DNA of 64,000 bases, taken from JBBDYQ01 sp035553855 (lineage in GTDB: Bacteria > Actinomycetota > Thermoleophilia > Solirubrobacterales > Thermoleophilaceae). The DNA lies in assembly GCA_035553855.1 (NCBI GenBank), contig DATMJO010000082.1, forward strand, positions 1 to 64,000. Reading direction: 5' to 3'. The translations under genes were made by a program, and so were the position numbers. Of this stretch, positions 1-9,157 are shown in pieces (within the stretch, counting starts at the first letter, position 1; each line of letters starts with the position of its first letter). The notes beneath the pieces are model-generated. The model had not been told where the DNA came from. It saw nothing but the letters and a program-made list of their open reading frames with translations, and searched no databases.

Positions 1-1239
1 GTCCGGAGCGGGGGAGACCGGCGGCGGCGCGGAGGGCGACACCTCGTCGCTCGCCGCCACGCCGGAGCGGAGACCGCTCGCGTCGAGGGCGCTGCCCCGG
101 AAGCGGTAGCGGCGTCCGGGCTCGCCCGCGAAGCGCGCGCCGGTGGCCGCGGTGCCCGTGAGCCAGGGCTGCCACGGCCCGCCGTCCGTCGAGACCGCGA
201 TGTCGTAGGAGGCGACGCCCGAGCCCGTGCCGTCGACCCCCTCCCAGGTCACGTCGACGCCGGGGCTCGCCGGTCCCGCGAGACGCGCGCTGATGCCGAA
301 GGACGGCGCGCTGTTGTCCACCTTGAGAGGGACCGGGGAAGCGAGGCGCTCGTTGCCCGCGGCGTCGATCGCGGCGGCGCGGAGTTCGTGGACGCCGTCC
401 GGGAGCGAGCGCGTGTCGACGGCGTGCTCGACCTCTCCCGCCGGGCTCGTGCAGGGGACGGCCGCCGTGAAGTCGCACTGGCGCGTGACGCTGCCGGCGA
501 TCGCCTGGCCCGCGTACACGCGCGTCTCGCGGATGCCGACCGGGTCGGAGGCCGAGAACGACGCGTGCTCGACGCCCCGGTGCCAGCGATCCGGGTCGAT
601 CAGGCTTCCACTCGGGGCGCCGAGCGACGGCAGGCCGTTCTCCTCGAGGGTCACGCGGCTCGCGTAGAGCGCGGCCCACACGCGGTGGATCGAGCCGCCG
701 GTGGCGCAGTCGACGCCGGGTGGCGCGTCGCACTTGACGCCGATCGAGAGCGAGTCGGTGGAGAGGCCGGTGAGGTCTCTGTGCGCACTCGGAGCGCCAT
801 AGCCGGGGAATCCCACGCCGCAACTCGACGCGTTCACCGGGATCTCGCAGGTGTCGAACTCGCTCCCGTCGCCCAGGCGGACGTAGACGTGCCAGTCGTT
901 GTCGAGGTACTTGCCGAGGTAGCGGTCGTAGCGCCAGCGCACGATGGTCGTGCCGGCAGGGGCCTCGAACGCCCAGCCCGCCGCCGACCCGTTGGGCGCG
1001 ATCGTCGCGTCGAAGCGGTCGACCGCGCGAAGGCCGCCGAACTCGTCATCCGCGGGCGGGCACACGGGTGCCGTCTCGAGCGCCGTAGGCGCGGTGTTGA
1101 AAGCGGTCCAGGCGCTTCCCGCGGCTCCGCCCGGGGCCGCGCCGCAGCTCAGGACGTCATAGGTCCCGGCGACCGCGGCGGGGGTCGCGAGCGCGAGCCA
1201 CCAGGCGGCCAGGACGAGAACAGGGAGCGCCCGCCTCAT
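1..1239 (-). CDS. Secreted Ig-like/fibronectin-like protein, C-terminus cut by the window edge
   Basis: This open frame starts with ATG at 1239 and is still open at base 1, giving 413 codons without a stop. The N-terminus (MRRALPVLVLAAWWLALATPA) is a signal peptide, with probable cleavage after AVA near residue 24. The mature part begins GTYDVLSCGAAPGG. A jelly-roll-like region follows, and after about residue 300 come Ig/fibronectin-type stretches (DAAGNERLASPVPLKVDN, then VTWEGVDGTGSGVASYDIAV). The same build occurs in the gene at 2665-4689, so the two look like paralogs. Only 16 nt separate it from the upstream subtilase gene. The role is probably extracellular and is otherwise unknown. 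Confidence 0.8.
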   Translation of the reverse strand, partial: MRRALPVLVLAAWWLALATPAAVAGTYDVLSCGAAPGGAAGSAWTAFNTAPTALETAPVCPPADDEFGGLRAVDRFDATIAPNGSAAGWAFEAPAGTTIVRWRYDRYLGKYLDNDWHVYVRLGDGSEFDTCEIPVNASSCGVGFPGYGAPSAHRDLTGLSTDSLSIGVKCDAPPGVDCATGGSIHRVWAALYASRVTLEENGLPSLGAPSGSLIDPDRWHRGVEHASFSASDPVGIRETRVYAGQAIAGSVTRQCDFTAAVPCTSPAGEVEHAVDTRSLPDGVHELRAAAIDAAGNERLASPVPLKVDNSAPSFGISARLAGPASPGVDVTWEGVDGTGSGVASYDIAVSTDGGPWQPWLTGTAATGARFAGEPGRRYRFRGSALDASGLRSGVAASDEVSPSAPPPVSPAPD

Positions 1240-1255
1240 AGGCAGCCGACGGTAG

Positions 1256-2668
1256 TCAGCCTTGGCCGCTCCGCCGACCCTTCGGGGACCTGCGCGTCGA
1301 TTTCCTGACGGTCCGCCGTCTCTGGTCGTTGAGCACGACCCCAGGGCCGCGCCCTGCCGCGGATTCAAGGCGTATGACGATCCGCCAGCGTGCGCTCCGC
1401 ATCCGCAGCTGCAGCGAATCGGCGTTCCGCCGCAGAACGCGACGCCGGAGGCCGAACTCCGCGCGATTCACGCGCTCGGTGACGGCCACTAGAACCGCGT
1501 CGTCGGGTCGCCGGTTGCGGATGCGCAGGGCAAGCGTTCCGTTCCGGCCCAGGCGGATCCTGAGGAGTGGTCGTGGTGGCTTTGCGCTCTCCGTGCTCAC
1601 CGACGCGGGCTCTCCCGGTGCCGGCGCCGGGAGCGGGGCGCCTGCCGTCTCAGTGTGTCTTTCGCGCTCCGTGAGTCTCGCGTTCCCCGCATCGACGACG
1701 TGTCCGAGACCGAGAGCGCGGAACGCGGCCTCGGCGTCCACGACCGCGCCTGAAGCGGTCTGCCGAGCGGTTGAGACCAAGGCCGATTCCGCCTCGGAGA
1801 CACCGAGTCCCGGGCGATGCGAGCGAAGCGCGCCGATGAGAGCGCTGGTGAAGGCGGCGCCGTCGCTCGTTCCGTCACCGCGGGCCGCCCGCCCCTCCGG
1901 CGTGGCGACGTCCAGCCCGCACGCCTGGCTGAGGATGTCCACTCCGGGGCCGGAGGCCGAGAACGAGCATGCCGAGAACGTCGCGTCGACGCCTCCGACG
2001 GCGAACGCTCCGGGCACCGCTGCGGGCAACTCCACCGGGCCGCCTCCGTTGCCCGCCGCCGCGACCACGTTCATTCCCGAGTTGCGCGCCTTGTCGATCT
2101 GCTCGCTCAGGAGCTCCACCTCGCCTGAACTGGCCCCGACTCCCCCGAGGGACAGGTTCGCGACGGCGATCCCGGTTGCCGCCGCCCGCTTGCGGCAGCG
2201 CTCGAGGGCGAGCCGGTACGCCGAGAACGGGAAGTACGTCTCGCCCGGCGCGCTCGCGCGGATCGAGACGATCCGGACGTGCGGCCACGCCCCGACCGAG
2301 CCCCAGCCGTTCTCGGGGCCCGCCATCGTCATCGCCATCGACGTGCCGTGCTTGGTCGGCCCGCCGTCGCCCGGGTCGCCGCCGTCCATCGCGTCGCGGA
2401 GGACGATCGCGTGCTCGGTGTCCGGGTTGGGGTCGACGCCGGTGTCGACCAGGCACACCGAAACGGCTCCGCCCGGGGGCGGCGGCGCGTAGGCGAGGAA
2501 CGCCGCGTTCGCGGTTCGTGCCTGGCTGGTCACCGCGGGCTGCTCGGCGAGGGCCGGTGCCGGCGGCAGCAGCGCCAGGACGACGGCCGCGCCGGCGAGG
2601 CGCGGGCGCCCCGCCCGCCGCGGGGCGGCGGGCGGGGCAGGGCGCCGGTTCCGCAGGTGGCCCGTCAT
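1256..2668 (-). CDS. Secreted subtilisin-like serine peptidase (S8)
   Basis: A 470-residue extracellular protease. A signal peptide covers about residues 1-42 (ends PALAEQ). The catalytic triad is visible: Asp75 in CLVDTGVD, His107 in KHGTSMA and Ser268 in DGTSDGAA. The oxyanion Asn207 lies in AAAGNGGG. The serine block departs from the usual GTSMAAP, having Asp-Gly after the serine. The last ~110 residues are Arg-rich (PLLRIRLGRNGTLALRIRN) and may be a wall-binding tail. Its ATG overlaps the TGA of the upstream gene (ATGA at 2665-2668), so the two are probably translationally coupled. The substrate is unknown; processing of the neighbouring Ig-like proteins is a guess from position only. Confidence 0.85.
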   Translation of the reverse strand: MTGHLRNRRPAPPAAPRRAGRPRLAGAAVVLALLPPAPALAEQPAVTSQARTANAAFLAYAPPPPGGAVSVCLVDTGVDPNPDTEHAIVLRDAMDGGDPGDGGPTKHGTSMAMTMAGPENGWGSVGAWPHVRIVSIRASAPGETYFPFSAYRLALERCRKRAAATGIAVANLSLGGVGASSGEVELLSEQIDKARNSGMNVVAAAGNGGGPVELPAAVPGAFAVGGVDATFSACSFSASGPGVDILSQACGLDVATPEGRAARGDGTSDGAAFTSALIGALRSHRPGLGVSEAESALVSTARQTASGAVVDAEAAFRALGLGHVVDAGNARLTERERHTETAGAPLPAPAPGEPASVSTESAKPPRPLLRIRLGRNGTLALRIRNRRPDDAVLVAVTERVNRAEFGLRRRVLRRNADSLQLRMRSARWRIVIRLESAAGRGPGVVLNDQRRRTVRKSTRRSPKGRRSGQG

Positions 2669-4689
2669 GGCCTGACGAGCAGCGAGGCGATGCGCGACGT
2701 TCCAGCCAGGTAGGGGTAGTCGGAGTCGCGGCGCACACGCGCGCGGAACCGGAAGCGGGTCGTCCTGAATGTCTGGCGGAAGCGGTGCCGGTGGCGATAG
2801 CGCCCGGCTCCGGTGGTGCGGACGACGGCGAACGTCCGCCACTGCCTGCCCACCCGCGCCTGGAGATCGACCAGCACGCCTCGCACCGGCAGCGGCCCGG
2901 CGACGCGGCCGCGCAGCGTGCCCACGCTGCCGTTGCGGAGCTTCCGGGGCGAGGTGCGCAGCGACACGCCGGCGGCGACCAGGACCGTGATCTCGGTGAC
3001 GTCCGCGAACTGGGAGTCGCCTAGGCGGGCGTGGTAGCCGATCCGCACCACCCTCGAGGGGCCGGCGGGCAGCATGTAGCGAAAGCGCCCGTCCGGATCC
3101 GTGCGCACCGCGCCGATCTCGTCGAAGCGTGCGGCGCTCACCATCGGCTGCGCCAGCACGGACAGCCGCGCGCCGCCGATCGGGCGCTCGGCCGGATCGA
3201 GCAGGCGCCCGGTGATCTCGACGGGCGCGCCGTAGCGGGCGCGGAGCGACGACGAGCGGCTGCGCCCGAACGTCGCCGTGAGCTGAGCCCGCTCGCTCGC
3301 GTTGGTCCCGTTCGGCGGCCCCGGCTCGGGCGCCTGCTGGCCACCGGGCCCCTCGCCCGCGGGCGGGGCGGGTGTCCGCTCCTGGTGGGTCTCGGGGCGG
3401 AACACGGCCGCGGTCGCGGGGCTGGCCGCTGACGTCGACCCCTCGGCGTTCGACGCGGTGACGACCACACGCAGGCGCCTGCCCACGTCGGCGTCCGAGA
3501 TCAGATAGCTGGGCGTCGTCGCCCCCTCGATGGCCGCGCAGGAGACCCCGTCCGCGGAGCAGCGCTGCCATGCGTAGGCGTAGCTGTTGCCGTCGCCCGT
3601 CCAATCGCCCCGTACTGCCCGGGCGACCGCGCCCGGGATCGGCCGGTCGCCGTCGATCGTCACCGCCGGCCCCGCGCCGTCGCGGACTGCCGGTGGCGGC
3701 ACGTTGTCCACCTCGAACGCCGCCGGGCCGTGGATCGTCGTCCGGTTCCCCGAGGCGTCCTCGAGCAGGATGCGGAGCGAGCGCGTGCCGTCCCGCAGGG
3801 CGGTCGTGTCGAGCGAGGCCGAGCCCTCCTGGACCGACAGCGGGCAGGGGACGCGCGCGGTGAACTCGTGGGCGTCCGCGGGGTCCTCCCCGGCGTCGGC
3901 GCATGCGCCTCCGTTGCTGCGCACGACCCTCGACGACACGACGCTCCCGTCCACCTCGAACAGAGCGCGGTAGACCCCGGAACCGACATCGGAGGCGTCG
4001 AAGCCCACGCTCTCGGTGCCCCGGTGCGGGCCCGGCGCGGTCAGCTGGCCCGAAACAGCGGACGCGCTCGGGGCGCTCGGGTCCGACAGCGTCAGCTCCG
4101 CAGCGTGGATCCTGAGGTCGCCCATCGCCTCGCCCCGGCCGGGGCAGGCGGCGTTCTCGCAGGTGACATTGAAGAACAGGGACTCGACGGAGGAGAGCCC
4201 GCTCGCGGAGATGAAGTTCCCGGCGGAGAACGCGTTGTTGTGCGAGCCCTTCGCGGAGCAGTTCACGGTGTAGCTGCAGGTCTCCCGCGCGTCGCCGTGG
4301 TTGTTCGCGGGCCACGCAAGCAGGTAGTTCGGGAGCGAGCCGTCGATCGGGAAGCTGACCGTGACGCTCCGCCAGATCCGGAAGCCCGCGATCGAGGTGT
4401 TCGGCGGAGCGCTGAACTGCCAGGTGAGGATCGCGTTCGAGGGCTGGGGCACGCTCCCGTTCATGAGCGCCCTGAGCGGGCCGCCGGAGGCGCAGTCGTT
4501 CGTCAGCGAGCTTGACGCCGCGCTCGACGAGGACGACCAGCCGTCAGTCGCGACTGCCCTGCCGGTGGGCGTCTTGCACGTGAAGTAGCGGTAGCTCCCG
4601 GCCTCGGCGGGCGCTGGGAGGGACCCGGCGGCGGCGAGCGCCGCGAGCGCGGCGACGACGGCGATGCGGGTCCAGCGGGGTGATCTCAA
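2665..4689 (-). CDS. Secreted multidomain Ig-like protein
   Basis: A 674-residue protein read from a TTG at 4689. That start is chosen because AGGAG lies 5 nt upstream and a clean signal peptide follows (RIAVVAALAALAAAG, cleavage near AEA). The longer in-frame ATG at 4767 would put a charged stretch before the signal. The mature N-terminus GSYRYFTCKTPTG resembles the gene at 1-1239. The middle holds Ig-like segments (LEDASGNRTTIHGPAAFEVDN, abridged) and a module ending VVTASNAEGSTSAA. The C-terminus carries a carboxypeptidase-regulatory-like repeat (GRLLDPAERPIGGARLSVLA) and a basic tail. It is first in a coupled unit with the subtilase. No enzymatic motif is seen. Confidence 0.8.
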   Translation of the reverse strand: MRSPRWTRIAVVAALAALAAAGSLPAPAEAGSYRYFTCKTPTGRAVATDGWSSSSSAASSSLTNDCASGGPLRALMNGSVPQPSNAILTWQFSAPPNTSIAGFRIWRSVTVSFPIDGSLPNYLLAWPANNHGDARETCSYTVNCSAKGSHNNAFSAGNFISASGLSSVESLFFNVTCENAACPGRGEAMGDLRIHAAELTLSDPSAPSASAVSGQLTAPGPHRGTESVGFDASDVGSGVYRALFEVDGSVVSSRVVRSNGGACADAGEDPADAHEFTARVPCPLSVQEGSASLDTTALRDGTRSLRILLEDASGNRTTIHGPAAFEVDNVPPPAVRDGAGPAVTIDGDRPIPGAVARAVRGDWTGDGNSYAYAWQRCSADGVSCAAIEGATTPSYLISDADVGRRLRVVVTASNAEGSTSAASPATAAVFRPETHQERTPAPPAGEGPGGQQAPEPGPPNGTNASERAQLTATFGRSRSSSLRARYGAPVEITGRLLDPAERPIGGARLSVLAQPMVSAARFDEIGAVRTDPDGRFRYMLPAGPSRVVRIGYHARLGDSQFADVTEITVLVAAGVSLRTSPRKLRNGSVGTLRGRVAGPLPVRGVLVDLQARVGRQWRTFAVVRTTGAGRYRHRHRFRQTFRTTRFRFRARVRRDSDYPYLAGTSRIASLLVRP

Positions 4690-4956
4690 GACTGCTCCTT
4701 CCAGGGTGGTCGGCCAGGGTGCACCCGCAGAAGGGCGAAGCGCACGGAACTCGCCCCCCTGTCTCATGAAGCGCCGGATTCGGCCGCTTCACTGGACGTC
4801 AGTTCGACCGGAAGGCCCACCGGATCACCGCAAAGTGCGGACTTCGGTCAACCGCGCGTGACAACCCTGCATCGAGCGTCAAAGGCGACCCCGCGCAGGG
4901 TCACGAAGCGCCGCCCCCGCCCCGATCGCCGTCCATCTGGCTATGGTGAGCGCCGA

Positions 4957-7272
4957 ATGGGCAAGACCCTCGTCATCGCCGAGAAGCCGTCCGTCGGCCG
5001 CGACCTAGCGGGCGCGCTGCCCGACGCGTTCAAGTCCTCGAAGGACAAGACGCACCTGGAGGGCGACGACTACGTGATCACCTGGGCGGTCGGCCACCTC
5101 GTCGGCCTGGCCCCTCCGGAGGACTACGACGAGAAGCTCAAGAAGTGGCGCTACGCCGACCTTCCGATCATCCCGGAGGACTTCAAGCTCACTCCGAACG
5201 ACGAGCGCTCGAAGAAGCAGCTCACCGCGATCCACAAGCTGATCGCCCGCGACGACGTCGACGGCATCGTGAACGCCTGCGACGCCGGCCGCGAGGGCGA
5301 GCTGATCTTCGCCTACGTGCTCCAGACCTCCAAGAAGAAGAAGCCCGTCAAGCGCCTCTGGCTCTCGTCGATGACCAAGAAGGCCATCTCCGACGCGTTC
5401 GGCCGCCTGCGGGACGGCGAGGAGATGCAGCCGCTCGAGCAGGCTGCCCGCTCGCGCTCCGAGGCCGATTGGGTCGTCGGCATGAACGCCACGCGCGCCG
5501 CGAGCATCCGGCTGCGCTCGGCCTTCGACGGCGCCGTCTCACTCGGCCGCGTCCAGACTCCCACGCTCGCGCTGATCGTCCGCCGCGAGCTCGAGATCCG
5601 CAACTTCAAGCCCGAGGCCTACTGGCTCGTGGAGGCCGACTTCGCCGCCACCGGCGAGCGCCTCTACGGCGGCCGCTACCTGGGCGGCAAGCGCATCGCC
5701 GAGGAGGACGCCGCGCGGATCGTCGCCGAGTGCACAGGCAAGCCGGGCGAGATCACGAAGCTGGAGACCAAGGAGGAGACCGAGCGGCCGAACCTGCTCT
5801 ACGACCTCACCACGCTCCAGCGCCACGCGAACACGCTCTTCGGGTTCGCCGCCCGGCGCACGCTCGGCGCGGCCCAGCGCCTCTACGAGGAGCACAAGGC
5901 GCTCACCTATCCGCGTACGAGCTCGCGCTACCTCACGAGCGACATGGCTGACGACATCCGGCCGATCGCCGAGCTGGTCGGGCACAACGCCCCCTATCGC
6001 AAGGGCGCCGAGTACGTCCTCGGCCTCAGCGAACTGCCGCTCGACCGCGTGGTGAGCGACGCCAAGGTCGACGACCACCACGCGATCATCCCCACGAAGT
6101 CCGAGCACGAGCTCGGCAAGATGGGCTCCGACGAGCAGAAGATCTACGACCTCGTCGCCAAGCGCTTCCTCGCGATCTTCCACCCCGACGCGGTGTATGA
6201 GCGCACGCGCGTCGAGACCACCGTCGCCGGGAACGTCTTCCGCACGAGCGGCCGCCGCCTCGTCGAGGCCGGCTGGAAGGCCGTCTACGGCGAGGAGGCG
6301 CAGGCCGCCCCGGGCGAGCCCGCCGAGGACGACACCGGCGGCGACCAGCAGCTCCCGAAGCTCGAGCACGGCGAGACGGTCGAGACGCGCCGCGTCGAGT
6401 CGCTTCGCAAGGAGACCCAGCCGCCGCGCCGCTACACGGAGGCGTCGCTGCTCGGCGCGATGGAGACGGCCGGCAAGGAGGTGGACGAGGCGGAGATGCG
6501 CGAGGCGCTCAAGGAGCGCGGGATCGGCACCCCCGCGACGCGCGCCTCGATCATCGAGCGCCTGATCGACGTCGGCTACATCGAGCGCGAGGGCCGAGCC
6601 CTGCACGCCACGGAGAAGGGCGTCACCGTCGTCGGCCTGCTCGACGAGCACCCGCTCACCTCGGCCGCCCTGACGGGCGACTGGGAGCGCCGCCTCGGCC
6701 TCATCGAGCACGGAGGCGACAGCCGCGAGGCGTTCATGCGCGACATCGCCAAGTTCGCCGAGGACACCGTCCAGCAGCTGGACAAGCTGAAGGGCGTCAA
6801 GATCGAGCGCGCCAATCTCGGCCCCTGCCCGGTCTGCGGCAAGGACGTCATCGAGAACCGCAAGGGCTACTCGTGCTGGTCGAAGGAAGACCCGGGCTGC
6901 GGCTTCGTCATCTGGAAGCAGAAGGCCCGCAAGAACCTTCCGCCCGCCGTGGTGAAGGAGCTGATGGCGTCGCTCGGCGAGTCGATCGCCCGGGACGACG
7001 AGCAGCCAATCGGGCGCACGGTCAAGCCGGTCACGGGGTTCCGCGGCCGCTCGGGCCGCTCGTTCCGCGCCAAGCTGCGCGTGGTCCGCACCGACGAGGG
7101 CAAATGGCGCGTCGAGTTCGACGAGGACTGGGCAACCGGGGAGCCGCCGAAGTCCGAGGACGAGGCCGAGGCGGACGCGGCCAGGCCCGCGACCACGGAC
7201 GCCGGCGAGGCCGCCGCGGACGCCGGCGACGGCAACGGTTCACGCGCGCCCGAGCGCGCGCCCGCCGGCTGA
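4957..7272 (+). CDS. topB: DNA topoisomerase III (type IA)
   Basis: A 771-residue type IA topoisomerase that relaxes or decatenates DNA through a 5'-phosphotyrosine intermediate. The N-terminus GKTLVIAEKPSVGRDLA is typical of the TopB Toprim domain. The acidic motif reads CDAGREGEL, the DAGRE form common in bacterial TopB rather than DxDxE. The active tyrosine is Tyr318 in LTYPRTSS. A Cys-rich stretch near residue 625 (CPVCGKDV, then CWSKEDPGCGF) looks like a C-terminal zinc/topo repeat, and the acidic Ala-rich end is probably disordered. ATG 4957 is preferred over upstream in-frame starts because family homology begins there. A TATGGT box at 4942-4947 would give a nearly leaderless message. 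Confidence 0.95.
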   Translation: MGKTLVIAEKPSVGRDLAGALPDAFKSSKDKTHLEGDDYVITWAVGHLVGLAPPEDYDEKLKKWRYADLPIIPEDFKLTPNDERSKKQLTAIHKLIARDDVDGIVNACDAGREGELIFAYVLQTSKKKKPVKRLWLSSMTKKAISDAFGRLRDGEEMQPLEQAARSRSEADWVVGMNATRAASIRLRSAFDGAVSLGRVQTPTLALIVRRELEIRNFKPEAYWLVEADFAATGERLYGGRYLGGKRIAEEDAARIVAECTGKPGEITKLETKEETERPNLLYDLTTLQRHANTLFGFAARRTLGAAQRLYEEHKALTYPRTSSRYLTSDMADDIRPIAELVGHNAPYRKGAEYVLGLSELPLDRVVSDAKVDDHHAIIPTKSEHELGKMGSDEQKIYDLVAKRFLAIFHPDAVYERTRVETTVAGNVFRTSGRRLVEAGWKAVYGEEAQAAPGEPAEDDTGGDQQLPKLEHGETVETRRVESLRKETQPPRRYTEASLLGAMETAGKEVDEAEMREALKERGIGTPATRASIIERLIDVGYIEREGRALHATEKGVTVVGLLDEHPLTSAALTGDWERRLGLIEHGGDSREAFMRDIAKFAEDTVQQLDKLKGVKIERANLGPCPVCGKDVIENRKGYSCWSKEDPGCGFVIWKQKARKNLPPAVVKELMASLGESIARDDEQPIGRTVKPVTGFRGRSGRSFRAKLRVVRTDEGKWRVEFDEDWATGEPPKSEDEAEADAARPATTDAGEAAADAGDGNGSRAPERAPAG

Positions 7273-7328
7273 CCGCGCGCCGAGGCCGGGGCCCGGGCCG
7301 GAGGACCCCGGGCCCCGACAACCTGTGG

Positions 7329-9068
7329 CTAGCGCGGGTCGGGCAGGACCAGCTCGACGTTGCGGTCGCCCGCCTGCCCGTCCGCGACGCCCGGTCCCGC
7401 GCCGGGGTCGTTGTAGGCGAGGGTGCGTCCGATCGCCGCGAGCTGGCCCTCGTCGAGCCCGAGCGCGTTGGTGCCGGCGGGCTCGGCGGTGATCGGACCG
7501 TTGTGGTCGAAGACCGTGGAGAGGATCGACAGCGTGTCGTCGTTGTTGTCCACGAGCTCGATGACCCGGCCCTGAACCGGCCAGTCGACGATCGACGAGG
7601 TGTTCAGCTCCCAGAAGCCGCCCGAGCCGTCCGCCCGCTTGAAGGGCAGGAGCTTGTGCTCGTGGGTGTGGCCGGACACGTAGGCGATGACATGCGGATG
7701 CGCGAGGAACAGGTCACGCAGCTTGTTGCCGCCGTGGAGAGGCGTCGAGATGCGCGGGTCGGGGTCGCAGCCCGGGTTCGGCTCGTTCGGCACGCCCAGG
7801 CACTGCGGCGCCGCCTCGTCGGGCGTGACCGAGCTGAGCGAGCGAATGGGATGGTGTCCCATCGCGATCACGAGCTCGCCGGCGGCCTCGGCCTCGGCCA
7901 GCTCGCCGCTGAGCCACTGGAACTGCGGGTCGTCGACGTTGCCGTTCGAGGAGTCGCCGATCGTGCCGCCCTCGGAGACCGTGTCGATCGAGATGATCCT
8001 GAGTCCCGGCTTCGGCGAGAACGAGTAGTAGGAGGCGGCGCCGTTCGAGGCGGCGTCCTCGGCCGGGTCGACGTGCTCGTAGCCGTGCGCGCCCGGCTTG
8101 CCGCCGTCCTCGTGGAGCTGCTTGTTCTCCTGCTTGGTGACGTAGCGGCGAGCGGGGTCGCCCGGCACGTCGACGGCGTTCTCGGGGCTCGTGGAGATGA
8201 ACGACGGGCTCGGCTGACCGGGCAGGAAGGTCATCGGCTTGGAGCAACCGACCGCGATCGCCTCGTAGACCGCGTTCGACCAGGCGTTCCCCTGGGCGAG
8301 TGAGTCGTGGTTGCCGCTCGTGACGTAGGTGGGGACCGCCGAGCCCTCGGCGACGAACGGCTTCTGCGCCCGGTCCATGAGCCCGGGGTAGAGCGGGAAC
8401 GCCGACCACTTGCCCTGAGGCGAGTTCGGGTCGTAGTAGGCGAAGTCGCCCTCGGTGTAGTCCTCGTAGTCCTGCACGCCGGTGTAGCGGGCGGCCTCGC
8501 CGTTGCGGCCGCAGATCGGCATGTTGTCCTCGACGCCCGAGTTGGGGTCGATCTCGCCGCCTTCGAGCAGCTGGACGACCCACTCGACCTCGTTGTGCTG
8601 CTGGTTGTCGGCCTGGTCGCCCGTGACGAGCGTCAGGTCGAGCGCGGCGTCCGTGCCGTGCGGGCTCGTGGTGAGGTCGTTCAGGGCGCGGATCGCCTGG
8701 TCCGCGAGGAAGGCCACGAGCGCCTCCTGCGGCCGGTGGGCGGGGCTCGTGGGGGACTGGTCGACATCGAGGAACTCGACGCGCGCGGGCGATTCCTCGT
8801 CGGAGAGCTGGAAGTCGGTGAGCTGGCCGAAGTAGAGGAGCGACTGGCGCCTGTCCTCACGCCCGGCCTTGGCGGTGGCGTCGAGCGCGCCCGCGCCGTC
8901 GCGGAGCAGGCGCGGCCAGGGATCGCCGGTCGTCAGATCCGAGTAGGCGGCGGACGGGTGCTGGGGCGCGATCGAGTGGTCAAGCGTAGTGTGGCCGGAC
9001 GGGTGAGCGCCCGCCGATGGCGCGACCATGATGGCGACGAACGCCGCCAGTGCGAATCCCCGCTTCAT
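7329..9068 (-). CDS. Secreted metallophosphoesterase, PPA1498-like
   Basis: A 579-residue exported phosphoesterase with a signal peptide (ALAAFVAIMVAPSAGA). The metallophosphatase blocks are in order: LTDFQLSDE (first metal site, with D-F-Q instead of DxH, as I recall for the PPA1498 family), VTGDQADN, TSGNHDS, AMGHHPIRS and SGHTHEH. These predict a binuclear metal centre. The length and the large insertion between the GD and GNHD blocks also suit that family. The substrate is unknown. ATG at 9068 is preceded by GAGGGGGG about 7 nt upstream, a good ribosome site. It sits tail to tail with topB. Confidence 0.85.
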   Translation of the reverse strand: MKRGFALAAFVAIMVAPSAGAHPSGHTTLDHSIAPQHPSAAYSDLTTGDPWPRLLRDGAGALDATAKAGREDRRQSLLYFGQLTDFQLSDEESPARVEFLDVDQSPTSPAHRPQEALVAFLADQAIRALNDLTTSPHGTDAALDLTLVTGDQADNQQHNEVEWVVQLLEGGEIDPNSGVEDNMPICGRNGEAARYTGVQDYEDYTEGDFAYYDPNSPQGKWSAFPLYPGLMDRAQKPFVAEGSAVPTYVTSGNHDSLAQGNAWSNAVYEAIAVGCSKPMTFLPGQPSPSFISTSPENAVDVPGDPARRYVTKQENKQLHEDGGKPGAHGYEHVDPAEDAASNGAASYYSFSPKPGLRIISIDTVSEGGTIGDSSNGNVDDPQFQWLSGELAEAEAAGELVIAMGHHPIRSLSSVTPDEAAPQCLGVPNEPNPGCDPDPRISTPLHGGNKLRDLFLAHPHVIAYVSGHTHEHKLLPFKRADGSGGFWELNTSSIVDWPVQGRVIELVDNNDDTLSILSTVFDHNGPITAEPAGTNALGLDEGQLAAIGRTLAYNDPGAGPGVADGQAGDRNVELVLPDPR

Positions 9069-9157
9069 TCAGATGCCCCCCTCGAACGCCGTTCCGATCC
9101 ACCATAAACGCCCGTCGAACCTCCGACTGGCGGAAAAAAGGACGAGGTAGCCGTTTT

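Noticed and set aside
5290..5320. Loss of a catalytic Asp in topoisomerase (DAGRE instead of DxDxE)
   Set aside because: DAGREGEL is the normal form in many bacterial TopB proteins, so it is not a defect.
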